Assembly: GCF_000223905.1 (NCBI RefSeq)
Contig: NC_015948.1
Coordinates: 372,001 to 436,000 of the forward strand
DNA from: Haloarcula hispanica ATCC 33960
GTDB lineage: Archaea; Halobacteriota; Halobacteria; Halobacteriales; Haloarculaceae
Reading direction: 5' to 3'
Length of the DNA: 64,000 nucleotides
Shown: positions 34,939 through 43,401 of the stretch, piece by piece
Position numbering within the stretch: position 1 is the stretch's first letter
Layout: every line of letters begins with the position of its first letter
Notes under the pieces: model-generated
The model's input: the letters and a program-made list of their open reading frames with translations, nothing else
Told to the model about the DNA's origin: nothing
Database searches by the model: none
Translations under genes and position numbers: made by a program

Positions 34939-36705
34939 TCAGGTCAGGAGCCGCGGGCCGAACACCATCAACAGGAGGCCGCCGATCATCGACACCGTGA
35001 TCGCGATGGAGACGGCCGTCGTCACCCGCCGCCCGTCCGAGACGGGGAGCCGCGAGACGAACGACTCGGTCGATGCCCGCAGGATGTGGCCGCCGTCGAG
35101 CGGGAACGTCGGGATGAGGTTGAACTGGCCGATGACGAGATTGATCCAGCCAGTCCAGAACAGGACGTTCGCGAGCAGGAACACCGGCGTCGTTCCGAGC
35201 GCCCCGAGCGGTCCCTGGACGGTGTAGAAGTTCGTCGCGATGCCGGTGAAGCCGGCGAAGTTGTAGCCGAAGCCGCCGGCGACGCCGATAAAGGGGAGCA
35301 AGAGCGTGCTGAAAATCCGCTGGGCGAACGAGAACTCGGAGACTGACGTGGGGGTGTCAGGCGATCCGCCGAGGAATTCCAGGAACGCGGCGGCGGGATA
35401 GGCGTCGATGCCGAAGTCACTGACCTGGATGCCGCTGATACCCTGCTGGATGCTGACGCCGATGATACCGTTGTCGACCTGCTCACTCTCGGCCATCGTC
35501 ACCTCGTAGGTCTCGCGTGCACCGTCGACGTAGCCGGTGACCGACACCCGGTCACCGGGTTCGCCGCCCTCAAGCGCCTGCATCAGCGCCGTCCCGCTGT
35601 GCGTTCGCTCCCCGTTGACCTCGGTGATTATCATGCCCTCGCCGCTCGGTGCCCCTTCCCCGGCGAGCGGGCCGTCCTCGGCGACCAGGACGTATGCGCC
35701 GAGCGGTGTCGTGACCGTCTCCCCGGACTCAGTTTCGACTGTCGCAACGGGATGGTTTCGAGCCGCCTGTTCGAACTCACTGCTGGTAGCCACGGCAGTC
35801 CCGTTGACCGAAACAATCGTCTCACCGGTTCCAAGCGGCGCGCTCTGGAGGGCCGCCGAGACGACGACGGACCGCTCGACGGTGACTGTTTCGGCATCCT
35901 TACGGGCCACTTCGACAGTCTGTGCGTCGCTTTCGACGAGCACCGATTCGAGTTGCTGCTGGTTCTCGACCGACTGGCCGTTGACCGCCGTAATAACGTC
36001 GCCTGACTCGATACCCGCGTCGGCGGCGGGGGTTCCGTTGATCGGACTTCCGACCGGCACGCCGTCGACGACAGCGACAGCGCCGGCGACCGGCCCGAAC
36101 AGCAACAGGAGCGTGATGATCGCGAGCGCGAAGTTGTTGGTCACGCCGGCCGTGTACATCCGGGCCTGGGCGCCGCGGTCGGAGCGCAGGAGTTCGTCTT
36201 CGTCGGGTTCGACGAACGCGCCGATGGGGATGATCGCCAGCAAGGCCAGCCCCATCGACTCGATGTCGATGTCCTCGACGCGACAGAAGAGCCCGTGGCC
36301 GCCCTCGTGGACGACGAGGCCGAGCAACAACCCGAGCACGATTTCGGGTGCGACCGACAGCGGGAGGAAGTCGTTGACGCCGGGAATCGCCAGCGCGTTC
36401 CGCGGCTCGTTCAGTGCGGAGGGCTGTGGGTTGACGAGCGCTTGGTAGGCCCCGAGCGCAACGAGGAGGAAGGAGCCGACCATCACCACGAGTCCGAACC
36501 CGACGCCAAGGTTCCCCCAGGCCCGCCAGAACCGCTTTGGCCGTGCGAGCCAGTCGAGGACAGCTTTGCCCTTCTGCGTGTGAATCGTCGTAATCGGGCC
36601 GCTAAAACGAATATACTCGGGGACAACGCCGCGGGTCCGTAGCGCCATCGCGAGGAGGGTGTAAGCGACAAGGCCCGCGAGGACCCACGTCAGCGTACTC
36701 ACCAT
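34939..36705 (-). CDS. Site-2 protease (M50 family) with PDZ domains
   Basis: 588-residue intramembrane metalloprotease. Active-site HEGGH at residues 133-137 in a membrane helix, second metal ligand in FPLDGGH near residue 546. Between them are probably two PDZ domains (IESGDVITAVNGQSVENQQQL and GEGMIITEVNGERTHSGTAL), which select substrates. N-terminal helices precede. It probably cleaves membrane-anchored regulators or signal remnants inside the bilayer; targets unknown. A second M50 protease is at 41162. Confidence 0.9.
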   Translation of the reverse strand: MVSTLTWVLAGLVAYTLLAMALRTRGVVPEYIRFSGPITTIHTQKGKAVLDWLARPKRFWRAWGNLGVGFGLVVMVGSFLLVALGAYQALVNPQPSALNEPRNALAIPGVNDFLPLSVAPEIVLGLLLGLVVHEGGHGLFCRVEDIDIESMGLALLAIIPIGAFVEPDEDELLRSDRGAQARMYTAGVTNNFALAIITLLLLFGPVAGAVAVVDGVPVGSPINGTPAADAGIESGDVITAVNGQSVENQQQLESVLVESDAQTVEVARKDAETVTVERSVVVSAALQSAPLGTGETIVSVNGTAVATSSEFEQAARNHPVATVETESGETVTTPLGAYVLVAEDGPLAGEGAPSGEGMIITEVNGERTHSGTALMQALEGGEPGDRVSVTGYVDGARETYEVTMAESEQVDNGIIGVSIQQGISGIQVSDFGIDAYPAAAFLEFLGGSPDTPTSVSEFSFAQRIFSTLLLPFIGVAGGFGYNFAGFTGIATNFYTVQGPLGALGTTPVFLLANVLFWTGWINLVIGQFNLIPTFPLDGGHILRASTESFVSRLPVSDGRRVTTAVSIAITVSMIGGLLLMVFGPRLLT

Positions 36706-36801
36706 TTACCCGAAACTAGGTTTAGCCAAGCAAGAGGGTTTGGTTTGGGACACACCGCCAGCAGCCAACGGTGAAGTGACCGCGCTGCAAACGACCACAC
36801 A

Positions 36802-37698
36802 ATGTACGACCGCGTTCTCATTCCCGTCGACGGGAGCGACGAATCCACGGCAGCCGCACGGCGCGGCCTCGCACTGGCCAAGGACTTCGACGCGACTGCC
36901 GAGGCGGTTCACGTCGTCGACCAGCGAGCACGCAGGCTCACGCGAACGGACCGCGAGAGCGGACGCCTCCGCGAACACGGTGAGTCCGTCCTCGCTGACA
37001 TCGAGTCGCTCGCCGCCGATATCGGCCAGCCCGTCACGACGGAGCTTCTGGAGGGGAAACCGAGCGTACAGATCGACAAGTACGCCCGCGAAACCGACGC
37101 AGGGCTCATCGTCCTCGGTCGACAGGGACTGACCGGTCTCGGGAAGCGACTCCTCGGTGGCGTCACCGAACAGCTCCTGCATCGAACTGCGGTGCCCGTG
37201 CTCGTCGTTTCGGGGGAGAAACAGGCGGAAAGGCGCGAATTCGACTACTCACGAGTCCTCGTCACAACTGACGGGAGCGAGAACGCAAACACGGCGACGC
37301 GACACGGCGCGGCGGTAGCAGACCGGTACGACGCGACAGTACACGTCCTCAACGTCGTCGATATCCAGGCCGCCGGCGGAGCGTTCAACGCTGGCGGACT
37401 GAACGAGGCGTTCATCGAACGACTGGAAGCGGACGGGCATGACGCCGTCGCAGCAACCGCCGACGACCTCGAAACGGCGGCTTCGGACGTATCGGTAGAA
37501 ACCGCCGTGGAACGGACGGACTCGCTCGATGGCGTCGCCGCTGGCATCCGCGAGTACGTCTCCGATCGGGACATCGACCTCGTCGTGATGGCGTCACACG
37601 GGCGCTCGAACCTGAAGCGCCAGCTGCTCGGTAGCGTCACGTCGCAACTGCTCCGAACTGTCGATGTCCCCGTGCTAGTGACGCCCCGTTCGACCTGA
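36802..37698 (+). CDS. Tandem universal stress protein (UspA)
   Basis: 298-residue protein with two UspA domains, about 1-140 (YDRVLIPVDGSDESTAAARRG; GRQGLTGLGKRLLGG) and about 150-298 (YSRVLVTTDGSENANTATRHG; ASHGRSNLKRQLLGSVTSQLL). The second domain retains the GxxGx9GS nucleotide motif better than the first. Usually a stress-induced nucleotide-binding cytosolic protein. Divergent from the site-2 protease with a 96-base gap. Confidence 0.9.
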   Translation: MYDRVLIPVDGSDESTAAARRGLALAKDFDATAEAVHVVDQRARRLTRTDRESGRLREHGESVLADIESLAADIGQPVTTELLEGKPSVQIDKYARETDAGLIVLGRQGLTGLGKRLLGGVTEQLLHRTAVPVLVVSGEKQAERREFDYSRVLVTTDGSENANTATRHGAAVADRYDATVHVLNVVDIQAAGGAFNAGGLNEAFIERLEADGHDAVAATADDLETAASDVSVETAVERTDSLDGVAAGIREYVSDRDIDLVVMASHGRSNLKRQLLGSVTSQLLRTVDVPVLVTPRST

Positions 37699-37760
37699 GC
37701 GGATGGACGAACCACCCGTTCTATGTATCGTGGGAACGTATCGCAAGACGGTGCCGGACA

Positions 37761-37937
37761 ATGCCAGAAACCTGCGGTATCTGTGGTGAGACGGTCCCCT
37801 TCGACGCTACCGTCCACGCGATGATTCACACGCACAGCGAGACGGGCGTCATCGACGTGTACGTCTGTCAGGACTGCTACGACGAGCGTCTCGGACCGAT
37901 GTTCGAACGGGTCGACACGCAGGAACAGTCGCCCTGA
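37761..37937 (+). CDS. 58-residue double-CxxC zinc protein
   Basis: Short gene with ATG 37761 and TGA 37935-37937. The protein starts MPETCGICGETVPFDATVHA and later has VYVCQDCYDERLG, so two CxxC pairs about 28 residues apart form a zinc-binding knuckle, with histidines between. Similar stand-alone mini zinc-finger proteins are frequent in haloarchaea; function unknown. It follows the UspA gene by about 60 bases on the same strand. Confidence 0.72.
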   Translation: MPETCGICGETVPFDATVHAMIHTHSETGVIDVYVCQDCYDERLGPMFERVDTQEQSP

Positions 37938-37990
37938 AGTCGCCGTTTCAATAGCCTGTTACGGGTGGGTAGGACCCGCCTACCCCGGGA

Positions 37991-39628
37991 CTACTCGTTC
38001 CGGCGGAACCGTTCCACAACGAACTCCTGGTCCAGTTTCGCGATGAACGTCCCGAGCTGTGGGCCTTCGGTGTCGTCGAACAGGAGCTGGTAGCCGGCCG
38101 AGAAGAACTCGCCGATATCGATGTCGTTTCGCTTCGCCGTCTCGTATATCTCCGACTGAATCGCCTCGCCATCGTGGCCCTCGGCGATGAAATCGGCCAG
38201 CTCGTCCAGCGCGGCCGCCGTCTCGTCGTCGAAGGACACGTCCGGAATCTCGGTTCGCTTGAGTTCGTAGTTGAACTCGTTGTCAGTGCGGCTGGCCCAC
38301 TCTTGGGCGCGCTCGACGCGGGCGAGCGCTTGTTCGACGGCCCACTCCGGCGCATCGTCCGGGATGTGGCCCTCTTTCCGGGCGATCTGCTCCCGCTGTT
38401 CCGGGTCGTCGGTCATCCCGAGGACGGCGGCGAACGTGTAGGGGATTCGAACCCGCTGTTCACGCGGTTCGTCCACGACCATCGGATAGGCTTGCTCCGC
38501 AAGTTCGGCGTCGTCCTCACTGGCCTCGGCCTCTCCGAAGTACCGCCGCTCGAACCGGTCGAACTCGTCGACGAGCTGGTCGACGTTCTCGACGGAGAAG
38601 TCCCGCTGCTTCCGCGGGTCCTTCACGAAGAAGTATTTGAACACCTCGGGTTCGAGGATATCCAGCACCTCGTCGACGGTGATGACGTTGCCCGAGGACG
38701 AGGAGAGCGGTTCGCCGTCGAGCGTGAACCACTCGTACACCATCGGGACCGGCGGCTGGATGTCCAGCACGTTCTCGGCGACGTCTTCGCCGGAGGGCCA
38801 GGAGCCCTCGGCGTGGTCCTTGCCGAACGGCTCGAAGTCGACGCCCAGAATCTCCCACTGGGCGGGCCACTCGAACCGCCACGGGAGTTTCCCGTCCCGG
38901 AGCGTCGCCGTTCCCTCGTGACCACAGCCCTCGATGGTCTGGTCGCCGGCTTCGACGTCCTCACAGACGTATTCGACTTCGCCGGCGTCGAGGTCGACAT
39001 CGGTGACGCCCTCGGTGAGCTTGCCGCACTCCTCGCACTGGGGCAGGAACGGGACGTAGTCGTCGCCGACCTTGTTCTGGTATTCGGCGAGCACGTCGCG
39101 GGCCCGGTCGGCGCGTTCGAGCACGCGGCGGGTCACGGGTTCGAACTCGCCGTCGGCGTACAGCTCGGTGTTCGAGACGAACTCCACGTCCACCCCGACC
39201 AGCTCGGCGCTTTTTCGCAGGAGTGTCGTGAAGTGCGCGCCGTAGGAGTCACAGCAGCCGAAGGGGTCCGGGATGTCGGTGTACGGTTTCCCGAGGTTCC
39301 GCCCGAGCGCGCCGGCGTCGACCTCGCCGAGGCCGACGACGTTCCAGTCGAGGTCGGCGAGCTGGCGGGGCACCGCCCGAAGCCGGTCTTTGTCGTCGGC
39401 GGTGAACACCTGCCGGACCTCGTGGCCGCGGTTCCGCAGGGCCTCGGCGACGTAGTAGCCCCGCATGATCTCGTTGAAGTGGCCGATGTGAGGAACACCC
39501 GACGGGGAGACGCCGCCCTTGATGACGATTGGGTCGTCGGGGTCGCGCGCTTCGATAGCGTCGGCGACGGAGTCGGCCCAGAACGCCCGGCCGCCGCCGC
39601 GGCCAACCTCGTAGGGGTCTTCCGCCAT
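37991..39628 (-). CDS. lysS: Lysyl-tRNA synthetase, class I
   Basis: 545-residue class I LysRS, the archaeal form unrelated to the class II enzyme. HIGH at residues 47-50 (SPSGVPHIGHF), KMSKS variant LSSSSGN near residue 308, and a Cys-rich zinc region (CEECGKLTEGV... CGHEGT). The C-terminal helical domain resembles GltX. The ATG at 39626-39628 directly abuts the stop of pyrH, so the two are in one operon. Confidence 0.96.
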   Translation of the reverse strand: MAEDPYEVGRGGGRAFWADSVADAIEARDPDDPIVIKGGVSPSGVPHIGHFNEIMRGYYVAEALRNRGHEVRQVFTADDKDRLRAVPRQLADLDWNVVGLGEVDAGALGRNLGKPYTDIPDPFGCCDSYGAHFTTLLRKSAELVGVDVEFVSNTELYADGEFEPVTRRVLERADRARDVLAEYQNKVGDDYVPFLPQCEECGKLTEGVTDVDLDAGEVEYVCEDVEAGDQTIEGCGHEGTATLRDGKLPWRFEWPAQWEILGVDFEPFGKDHAEGSWPSGEDVAENVLDIQPPVPMVYEWFTLDGEPLSSSSGNVITVDEVLDILEPEVFKYFFVKDPRKQRDFSVENVDQLVDEFDRFERRYFGEAEASEDDAELAEQAYPMVVDEPREQRVRIPYTFAAVLGMTDDPEQREQIARKEGHIPDDAPEWAVEQALARVERAQEWASRTDNEFNYELKRTEIPDVSFDDETAAALDELADFIAEGHDGEAIQSEIYETAKRNDIDIGEFFSAGYQLLFDDTEGPQLGTFIAKLDQEFVVERFRRNE

Positions 39629-40315
39629 CTATGCCTCCGGGAGAATCTCGGACCCGTCGAACTCACCATCTTCGACCGCGCGCACGACGTGTTCGGGGTC
39701 GGTACCGTCGAGCACTATCGTCCGGATGCCGGACCGCTGGATGATTTTCGCGGCCAGCAGGTCGACGGGTGCGCTGCTGCCAGCGTCCATCTCGATGTCG
39801 GCAATCACGTCGACGAGTTCGCTCGCGCCGAGTTCGTCGAACCGCGTCGCGTCGTCGTCTTCGTTCGGGTCGGCGTCGTAGACGCCCGGGACAGACGTCG
39901 CGTACACGAGCAGGTCCGCGCCCACGTACTCCGCGAAGGCGGCCGCCACGGCGTCGGTGGTCTGTGCGGCGACGATGCCCCCGAGGACAGGGATGTCCCC
40001 GCGACGGATGGCTTCCCGGCCCTCGTCGTAGCTCTCGGCGGGTGTCGGCGCGGCGCGGTCGTCCAGGGCGGCGATCAGTAGCCGGCCGTTCAGCCGCGTG
40101 ACGGCGATACCGAGCTGGTCGAGCTCGATTTCGTTTGCGCCGAGGTCGCGGGCGGTGCCGATGTAATCGCGTGCGGTCGGTCCGCCGCCGACGACGGTCC
40201 CGAGCGTGTGTCCCTGTGCATCGAGCGATTGGATGGCGCCGGCGTAGTCGGCGACCCGTTCCGCGTCGAGGTCCGGGGCCAGTACGCTTCCGCCAATGGA
40301 GACGACGACTTTCAT
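39629..40315 (-). CDS. pyrH: Uridylate (UMP) kinase
   Basis: 228-residue hexameric-type UMP kinase (amino acid kinase fold), converting UMP to UDP. N-terminal MKVVVSIGGSVLAPDLDAERV holds the Gly-rich phosphate loop, VVGGGPTARDYI follows, and TVPGVYDADPNEDDDATRFDEL is the nucleotide region. ATG 40313-40315 is chosen over the extension at 40339. First gene of the pyrH-lysS operon. Confidence 0.95.
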   Translation of the reverse strand: MKVVVSIGGSVLAPDLDAERVADYAGAIQSLDAQGHTLGTVVGGGPTARDYIGTARDLGANEIELDQLGIAVTRLNGRLLIAALDDRAAPTPAESYDEGREAIRRGDIPVLGGIVAAQTTDAVAAAFAEYVGADLLVYATSVPGVYDADPNEDDDATRFDELGASELVDVIADIEMDAGSSAPVDLLAAKIIQRSGIRTIVLDGTDPEHVVRAVEDGEFDGSEILPEA

Positions 40316-40734
40316 TAGCCCGCCGTAACCGCGATGCACTCTTAAGGGTTGTCAAGGCCACTGACTGCTGTCTCTCTAGTCGGCCCTTTCTGGTACCCAC
40401 TGCAATCGCTGTCGGTCGCGTCCCCGCGAGAATGTCCGTCTGACGCGTGCCCGACGTGCTGACGCGTGTCTGACGCTTCTGGAAAACTAACGGTGAAATG
40501 CGCCGCTTGTTGGCGCTACAGATGGTGATATCTCTCTTTCACAGACCGCTCAAAACACCACGAAACTTGCGTCGATTTACGGTCTAAGAAGGCTTTGTGA
40601 AATGTCTAAAAGAATCTGAACCGGTTGTAAAAAATGCGTTTTAGCTCGATTTGTCCTGAAAGTGACCGAAGTGACCTGAAGGTTCCTTCCTTTATATACT
40701 CCCGGCGGGGTTACGAAGAAGTGAGGTGACAAAG
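40316..40734. other. Long structured intergenic region upstream of the wHTH-like gene
   Basis: 419 bases without a gene. It contains an imperfect 19-base tandem repeat with CTGACGCGTG at 40440-40449 and 40459-40468, an AACCGGTT palindrome near 40619, inverted TTCACA/TGTGAA sites about 75 bases apart, and a direct repeat GTGACCGAAGTGACC just before the promoter. The stretch from about 40480 to 40690 is clearly AT-richer than its surroundings. Regulatory DNA or a small RNA are both possible. Confidence 0.5.
40691..40698 (+). promoter_or_regulatory. TATA box of the 82-residue wHTH-like gene
   Basis: TTTATATA, 37-44 bases before the ATG, with GTGACC repeats immediately upstream. The transcript would carry a short leader with a Shine-Dalgarno match GAGGTGA at 40723-40729, unusual in this mostly leaderless genome. 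Confidence 0.65.
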
Positions 40735-40983
40735 ATGAGCGCTACCGCAACGCCCTCCGGCGAGGAAGAGCCCTCCAAAGAAGAGCGACTGAAGTCGTTC
40801 CTCGCAGAGAAGGCAAGTGACGGCGAGATGTATTTCAAGAGCAAGTTCATCGCTGATGAAGTCGGTCTCTCCCCGAAAGAGATCGGTGCCCTGATGGTCA
40901 AGCTCAAGGACAGCGCGTCCGAGATCAACGTCGAGAAGTGGTCGTACACGAGCGCGACCACCTGGCGTATCGAGCCAGCGTAG
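40735..40983 (+). CDS. Small wHTH-like haloarchaeal protein (DUF7123-like)
   Basis: 82-residue protein: charged N-terminal arm, then a winged-helix-like fold (RLKSFLAEKAS, FKSKFIADEVGLSPKEIGALMVKLKD, VEKWSYTSATTWRIE). It has a strong TATA box, a Shine-Dalgarno sequence, and a long, AT-richer upstream region, suggesting high or tightly regulated expression. I recognise it as a conserved haloarchaeal DUF (DUF7123-like, from memory). Function unknown; a small DNA-binding regulator is the obvious guess. Confidence 0.75.
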   Translation: MSATATPSGEEEPSKEERLKSFLAEKASDGEMYFKSKFIADEVGLSPKEIGALMVKLKDSASEINVEKWSYTSATTWRIEPA

Positions 40984-41023
40984 ACGACCGGTCCCCGCGT
41001 ACAGTTCTCGGACGATAGTACCT

Positions 41024-41111
41024 GCTATAGTAACAATTGAAACGATTTATACACTGATCGCACTGCCATCGTGCGATCAGGTGTGCATTGATTTTCAACG
41101 GCTACTATAGC
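41024..41111. mobile_element. 88-bp palindromic MITE-like element
   Basis: Two 40/41-base arms are near-complete inverted repeats. The ends begin GCTATAGTA, share TTGAAA, and meet at a perfect 10-bp stem CTGATCGCAC (41054-41063) / GTGCGATCAG (41071-41080) around the loop TGCCATC. About 30 of 40 arm positions pair. This is the shape of a miniature inverted-repeat element moved by an IS elsewhere. No clear target duplication is visible. It lies 50 bases before the second site-2 protease gene. Confidence 0.75.
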
Positions 41112-41161
41112 TGTGTGATCGTTCGCGGAGTATTTGTGCCCGCATCGTTTACGAGTAGCTG

Positions 41162-42409
41162 ATGAGTGGCTCCGCGGACCCGCCGTCGCCTGACCGACTG
41201 GCCGGCGTGTTCTCCGTCTCGTCAATGCGGCGGACGGATGGAACTGTCCAGTATCTCGGCGACCCGCTAGTGCCACCAGCCGCCGCTGTCGAGCAACTCA
41301 GACCGCTGTTTCGACAGCGGGGCTACGACGTTCGGCTCGAAGAACTCGGCCCGGAATCCGGCGATACAGCAGCCACTACGAGCAACGGTGGCACTACTGT
41401 CGTCGGCGGTCCGGCGGTCGATGACTCGATGACCGCCACCGGTGGTGCGTTGAACGCGCGCCCGAACCAGTACGCACTGATCGCGGAGCCCGCCGACACG
41501 GACACTGGCGGTATCCCGTGGCTCAACATCGGGCTCCTGTTCGCGACTATCGCGTCGACCCTCTACGTCGGCGCGAGCGCCTGGTACTACATCCCGGTCG
41601 CGGAGGACCCGCTTCGGATTTTCGAGGCCTGGCCGTTCGTGGTCGCGATGCTCGGCGTGCTCGGTATCCACGAACTGGGCCACTACGCCGCGGCCCGATA
41701 CCACGGTGTCGACGTGACGCTCCCGTATTTCATCCCGTTTCCGTCGTTTCTCGGAACGATGGGGGCGGTCATCAACATTCGCGGACGCATCCCCGACCGG
41801 ACGGCGCTGTTCGATATCGGTGTCGCTGGCCCGCTCGCTGGGCTCGTCGCGACGACCATCGTCACGGTCATCGGCCTCTCGATAGACCCAATTACGGTGC
41901 CGGAACGCGTGGCAAACAGCGACACCGGCGTCATCATCACGTTCAATTATCCGCTGCTGTTCCAGGCGCTGGAGGCCCTGGTGAACACGCTGGGACTCGG
42001 GACCGAGGTCGGCCCCGGCGAATCGGTCCACCCGATCGTGTTCGCCGGCTGGGCCGGGATGTTCTTTACGTTCCTGAACCTGCTCCCGGTTGGGCAACTC
42101 GACGGCGGCCACATCGTTCGGTCAATCGTCGGGCAGCGCCAGGAGACGGTCGCCGCCGCCGTTCCCGGAGCGCTGTTCGCACTCGCCGGCTACCTGTATT
42201 TCACCCGCGACCCGCCGCCGGTCGGTTTCGGCGTCTGGGGCCTGTGGGTGTTCTGGGGCCTGTTCGCCACCGGACTCGCGTACGCCGGTCCGGCCCGCCC
42301 GACCGTGGATACGACGCTGGACCGACGGCGGGCGCTGCTCGGCCTGTTTACGTTCCTACTGGGGCTGGCCTGTTTCACGCCGGTTCCGTTCGAGATAAGT
42401 GCGATTTGA
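41162..42409 (+). CDS. Site-2 protease family (M50) membrane protein
   Basis: 415-residue intramembrane protease of the EGY/SREBP-type archaeal group, without a PDZ domain. A soluble N-terminal domain of about 110 residues precedes eight or so helices. Active-site HELGH is at residues 170-174 and the LDGGH motif near 313. Conserved PYFIPFPSFLGTMGAVINIRGRIPDRTALFDIGVAGPLAGL lies between (as separate short motifs PFPSFLGTMG and DIGVAGPLAG). ATG 41162. Substrates unknown. The MITE-like element sits just upstream. Confidence 0.88.
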   Translation: MSGSADPPSPDRLAGVFSVSSMRRTDGTVQYLGDPLVPPAAAVEQLRPLFRQRGYDVRLEELGPESGDTAATTSNGGTTVVGGPAVDDSMTATGGALNARPNQYALIAEPADTDTGGIPWLNIGLLFATIASTLYVGASAWYYIPVAEDPLRIFEAWPFVVAMLGVLGIHELGHYAAARYHGVDVTLPYFIPFPSFLGTMGAVINIRGRIPDRTALFDIGVAGPLAGLVATTIVTVIGLSIDPITVPERVANSDTGVIITFNYPLLFQALEALVNTLGLGTEVGPGESVHPIVFAGWAGMFFTFLNLLPVGQLDGGHIVRSIVGQRQETVAAAVPGALFALAGYLYFTRDPPPVGFGVWGLWVFWGLFATGLAYAGPARPTVDTTLDRRRALLGLFTFLLGLACFTPVPFEISAI

Positions 42410-42439
42410 CCGTTAGCTCGCGTCGCGGTCTGGCCGTTC

Positions 42440-43306
42440 TCAGTGTGAGTACCCGCGGTCCGGAAGCGTCTCCCCGTTGAGCGTGACGCCGCGCTCGGTG
42501 ACTGACCCTATCCGATGGAGCGGGCACGACACGGCCTGTCTGGCCTCGGACACGTCGGACTCGGGCAGCGTACAGACCAGCTCGAAGTCCTCGCCGAAGA
42601 ACACGCCCAGCTCCCGTCGTTCCTGTGGCGTCTCCGCGAGCGCGTCGACTTGCGCGTCTATCGGGAGCGGCTCTTCGACAGCAAAGCCACAGCCGTTGGC
42701 CTCGGCTAACTGGTGCAGCGAGCGGGCCAGCCCGTCGCTCGAATCCATCATCGCCGTCGCGTGCGGTCGGAGCGCGACACCCGCACGTACGCGGGGTTCG
42801 AACTGAAACAGCTCGTTCGCCCGGTCGGTGTCGCCCCGGTCGAACAGTTCGAGGGCGGCGGCTGACCGGCCCAGCGTGCCGGTGACACAGACCGCGTCGC
42901 CGGGCGACGCGCCCGAGCGCCGGATCGGGTCCGCGGCCGCCCCGATGGCCGTCGTCGCGACGGTGAACTCGTCGTGGCTGTCCAGGTCACCGCCGACGTA
43001 CTCCGCGCCGACCGCGTGACACACGTCCTGTGCGCCGTCGACGAACGCCGCGAGTTCGTCCGCTTCGAACGACGGCGCGCCGTACGCGGCCACCGCGGCT
43101 GTCGCGTCGGCCCCCATCGCGGCCACATCCGACAGCGAGGCGGCGACGGCCCGCCAGCCCGCCGTGTAGCGGGTCGTCCCCGTCGGGAAGTCCGTCCGCT
43201 CGTGGAGCATATCCGTCGTGATGACCTGGCCGTCCACGACGGCGCAGTCGTCGCCCGCGTCGGGAAGTCGGTCGGCGAGGTCGGCGAGTGCAGCCCGCTC
43301 GTCCAT
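42440..43306 (-). CDS. thiL: Thiamine-monophosphate kinase
   Basis: 288-residue ATP-dependent kinase of the PurM/AIRS fold, making thiamine diphosphate from thiamine monophosphate. GDDCAVVDG at the start, TTDMLHERTDF, SLSDVAAMGADA, GGDLDSHDEF and MMDSSDGLARSL are the metal and nucleotide motifs. ATG 43304-43306 is used; the open extension to 43447 runs under the divergent gene's start and is not family-like. Convergent with the protease gene. Confidence 0.93.
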   Translation of the reverse strand: MDERAALADLADRLPDAGDDCAVVDGQVITTDMLHERTDFPTGTTRYTAGWRAVAASLSDVAAMGADATAAVAAYGAPSFEADELAAFVDGAQDVCHAVGAEYVGGDLDSHDEFTVATTAIGAAADPIRRSGASPGDAVCVTGTLGRSAAALELFDRGDTDRANELFQFEPRVRAGVALRPHATAMMDSSDGLARSLHQLAEANGCGFAVEEPLPIDAQVDALAETPQERRELGVFFGEDFELVCTLPESDVSEARQAVSCPLHRIGSVTERGVTLNGETLPDRGYSH

Positions 43307-43401
43307 ACCCGGTCGTCGGTGTCCCGGGGCAAAACCCTCGGGGTATCGGTCGGCGGGACAGGGTCGGTGGGTTGAAACCGGAGACTGCCAATCCCATCCA
43401 C

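Noticed and set aside
38174..40081. 635-codon open frame on the plus strand
   Set aside because: Antisense to lysS and pyrH; composition is typical of a shadow frame.
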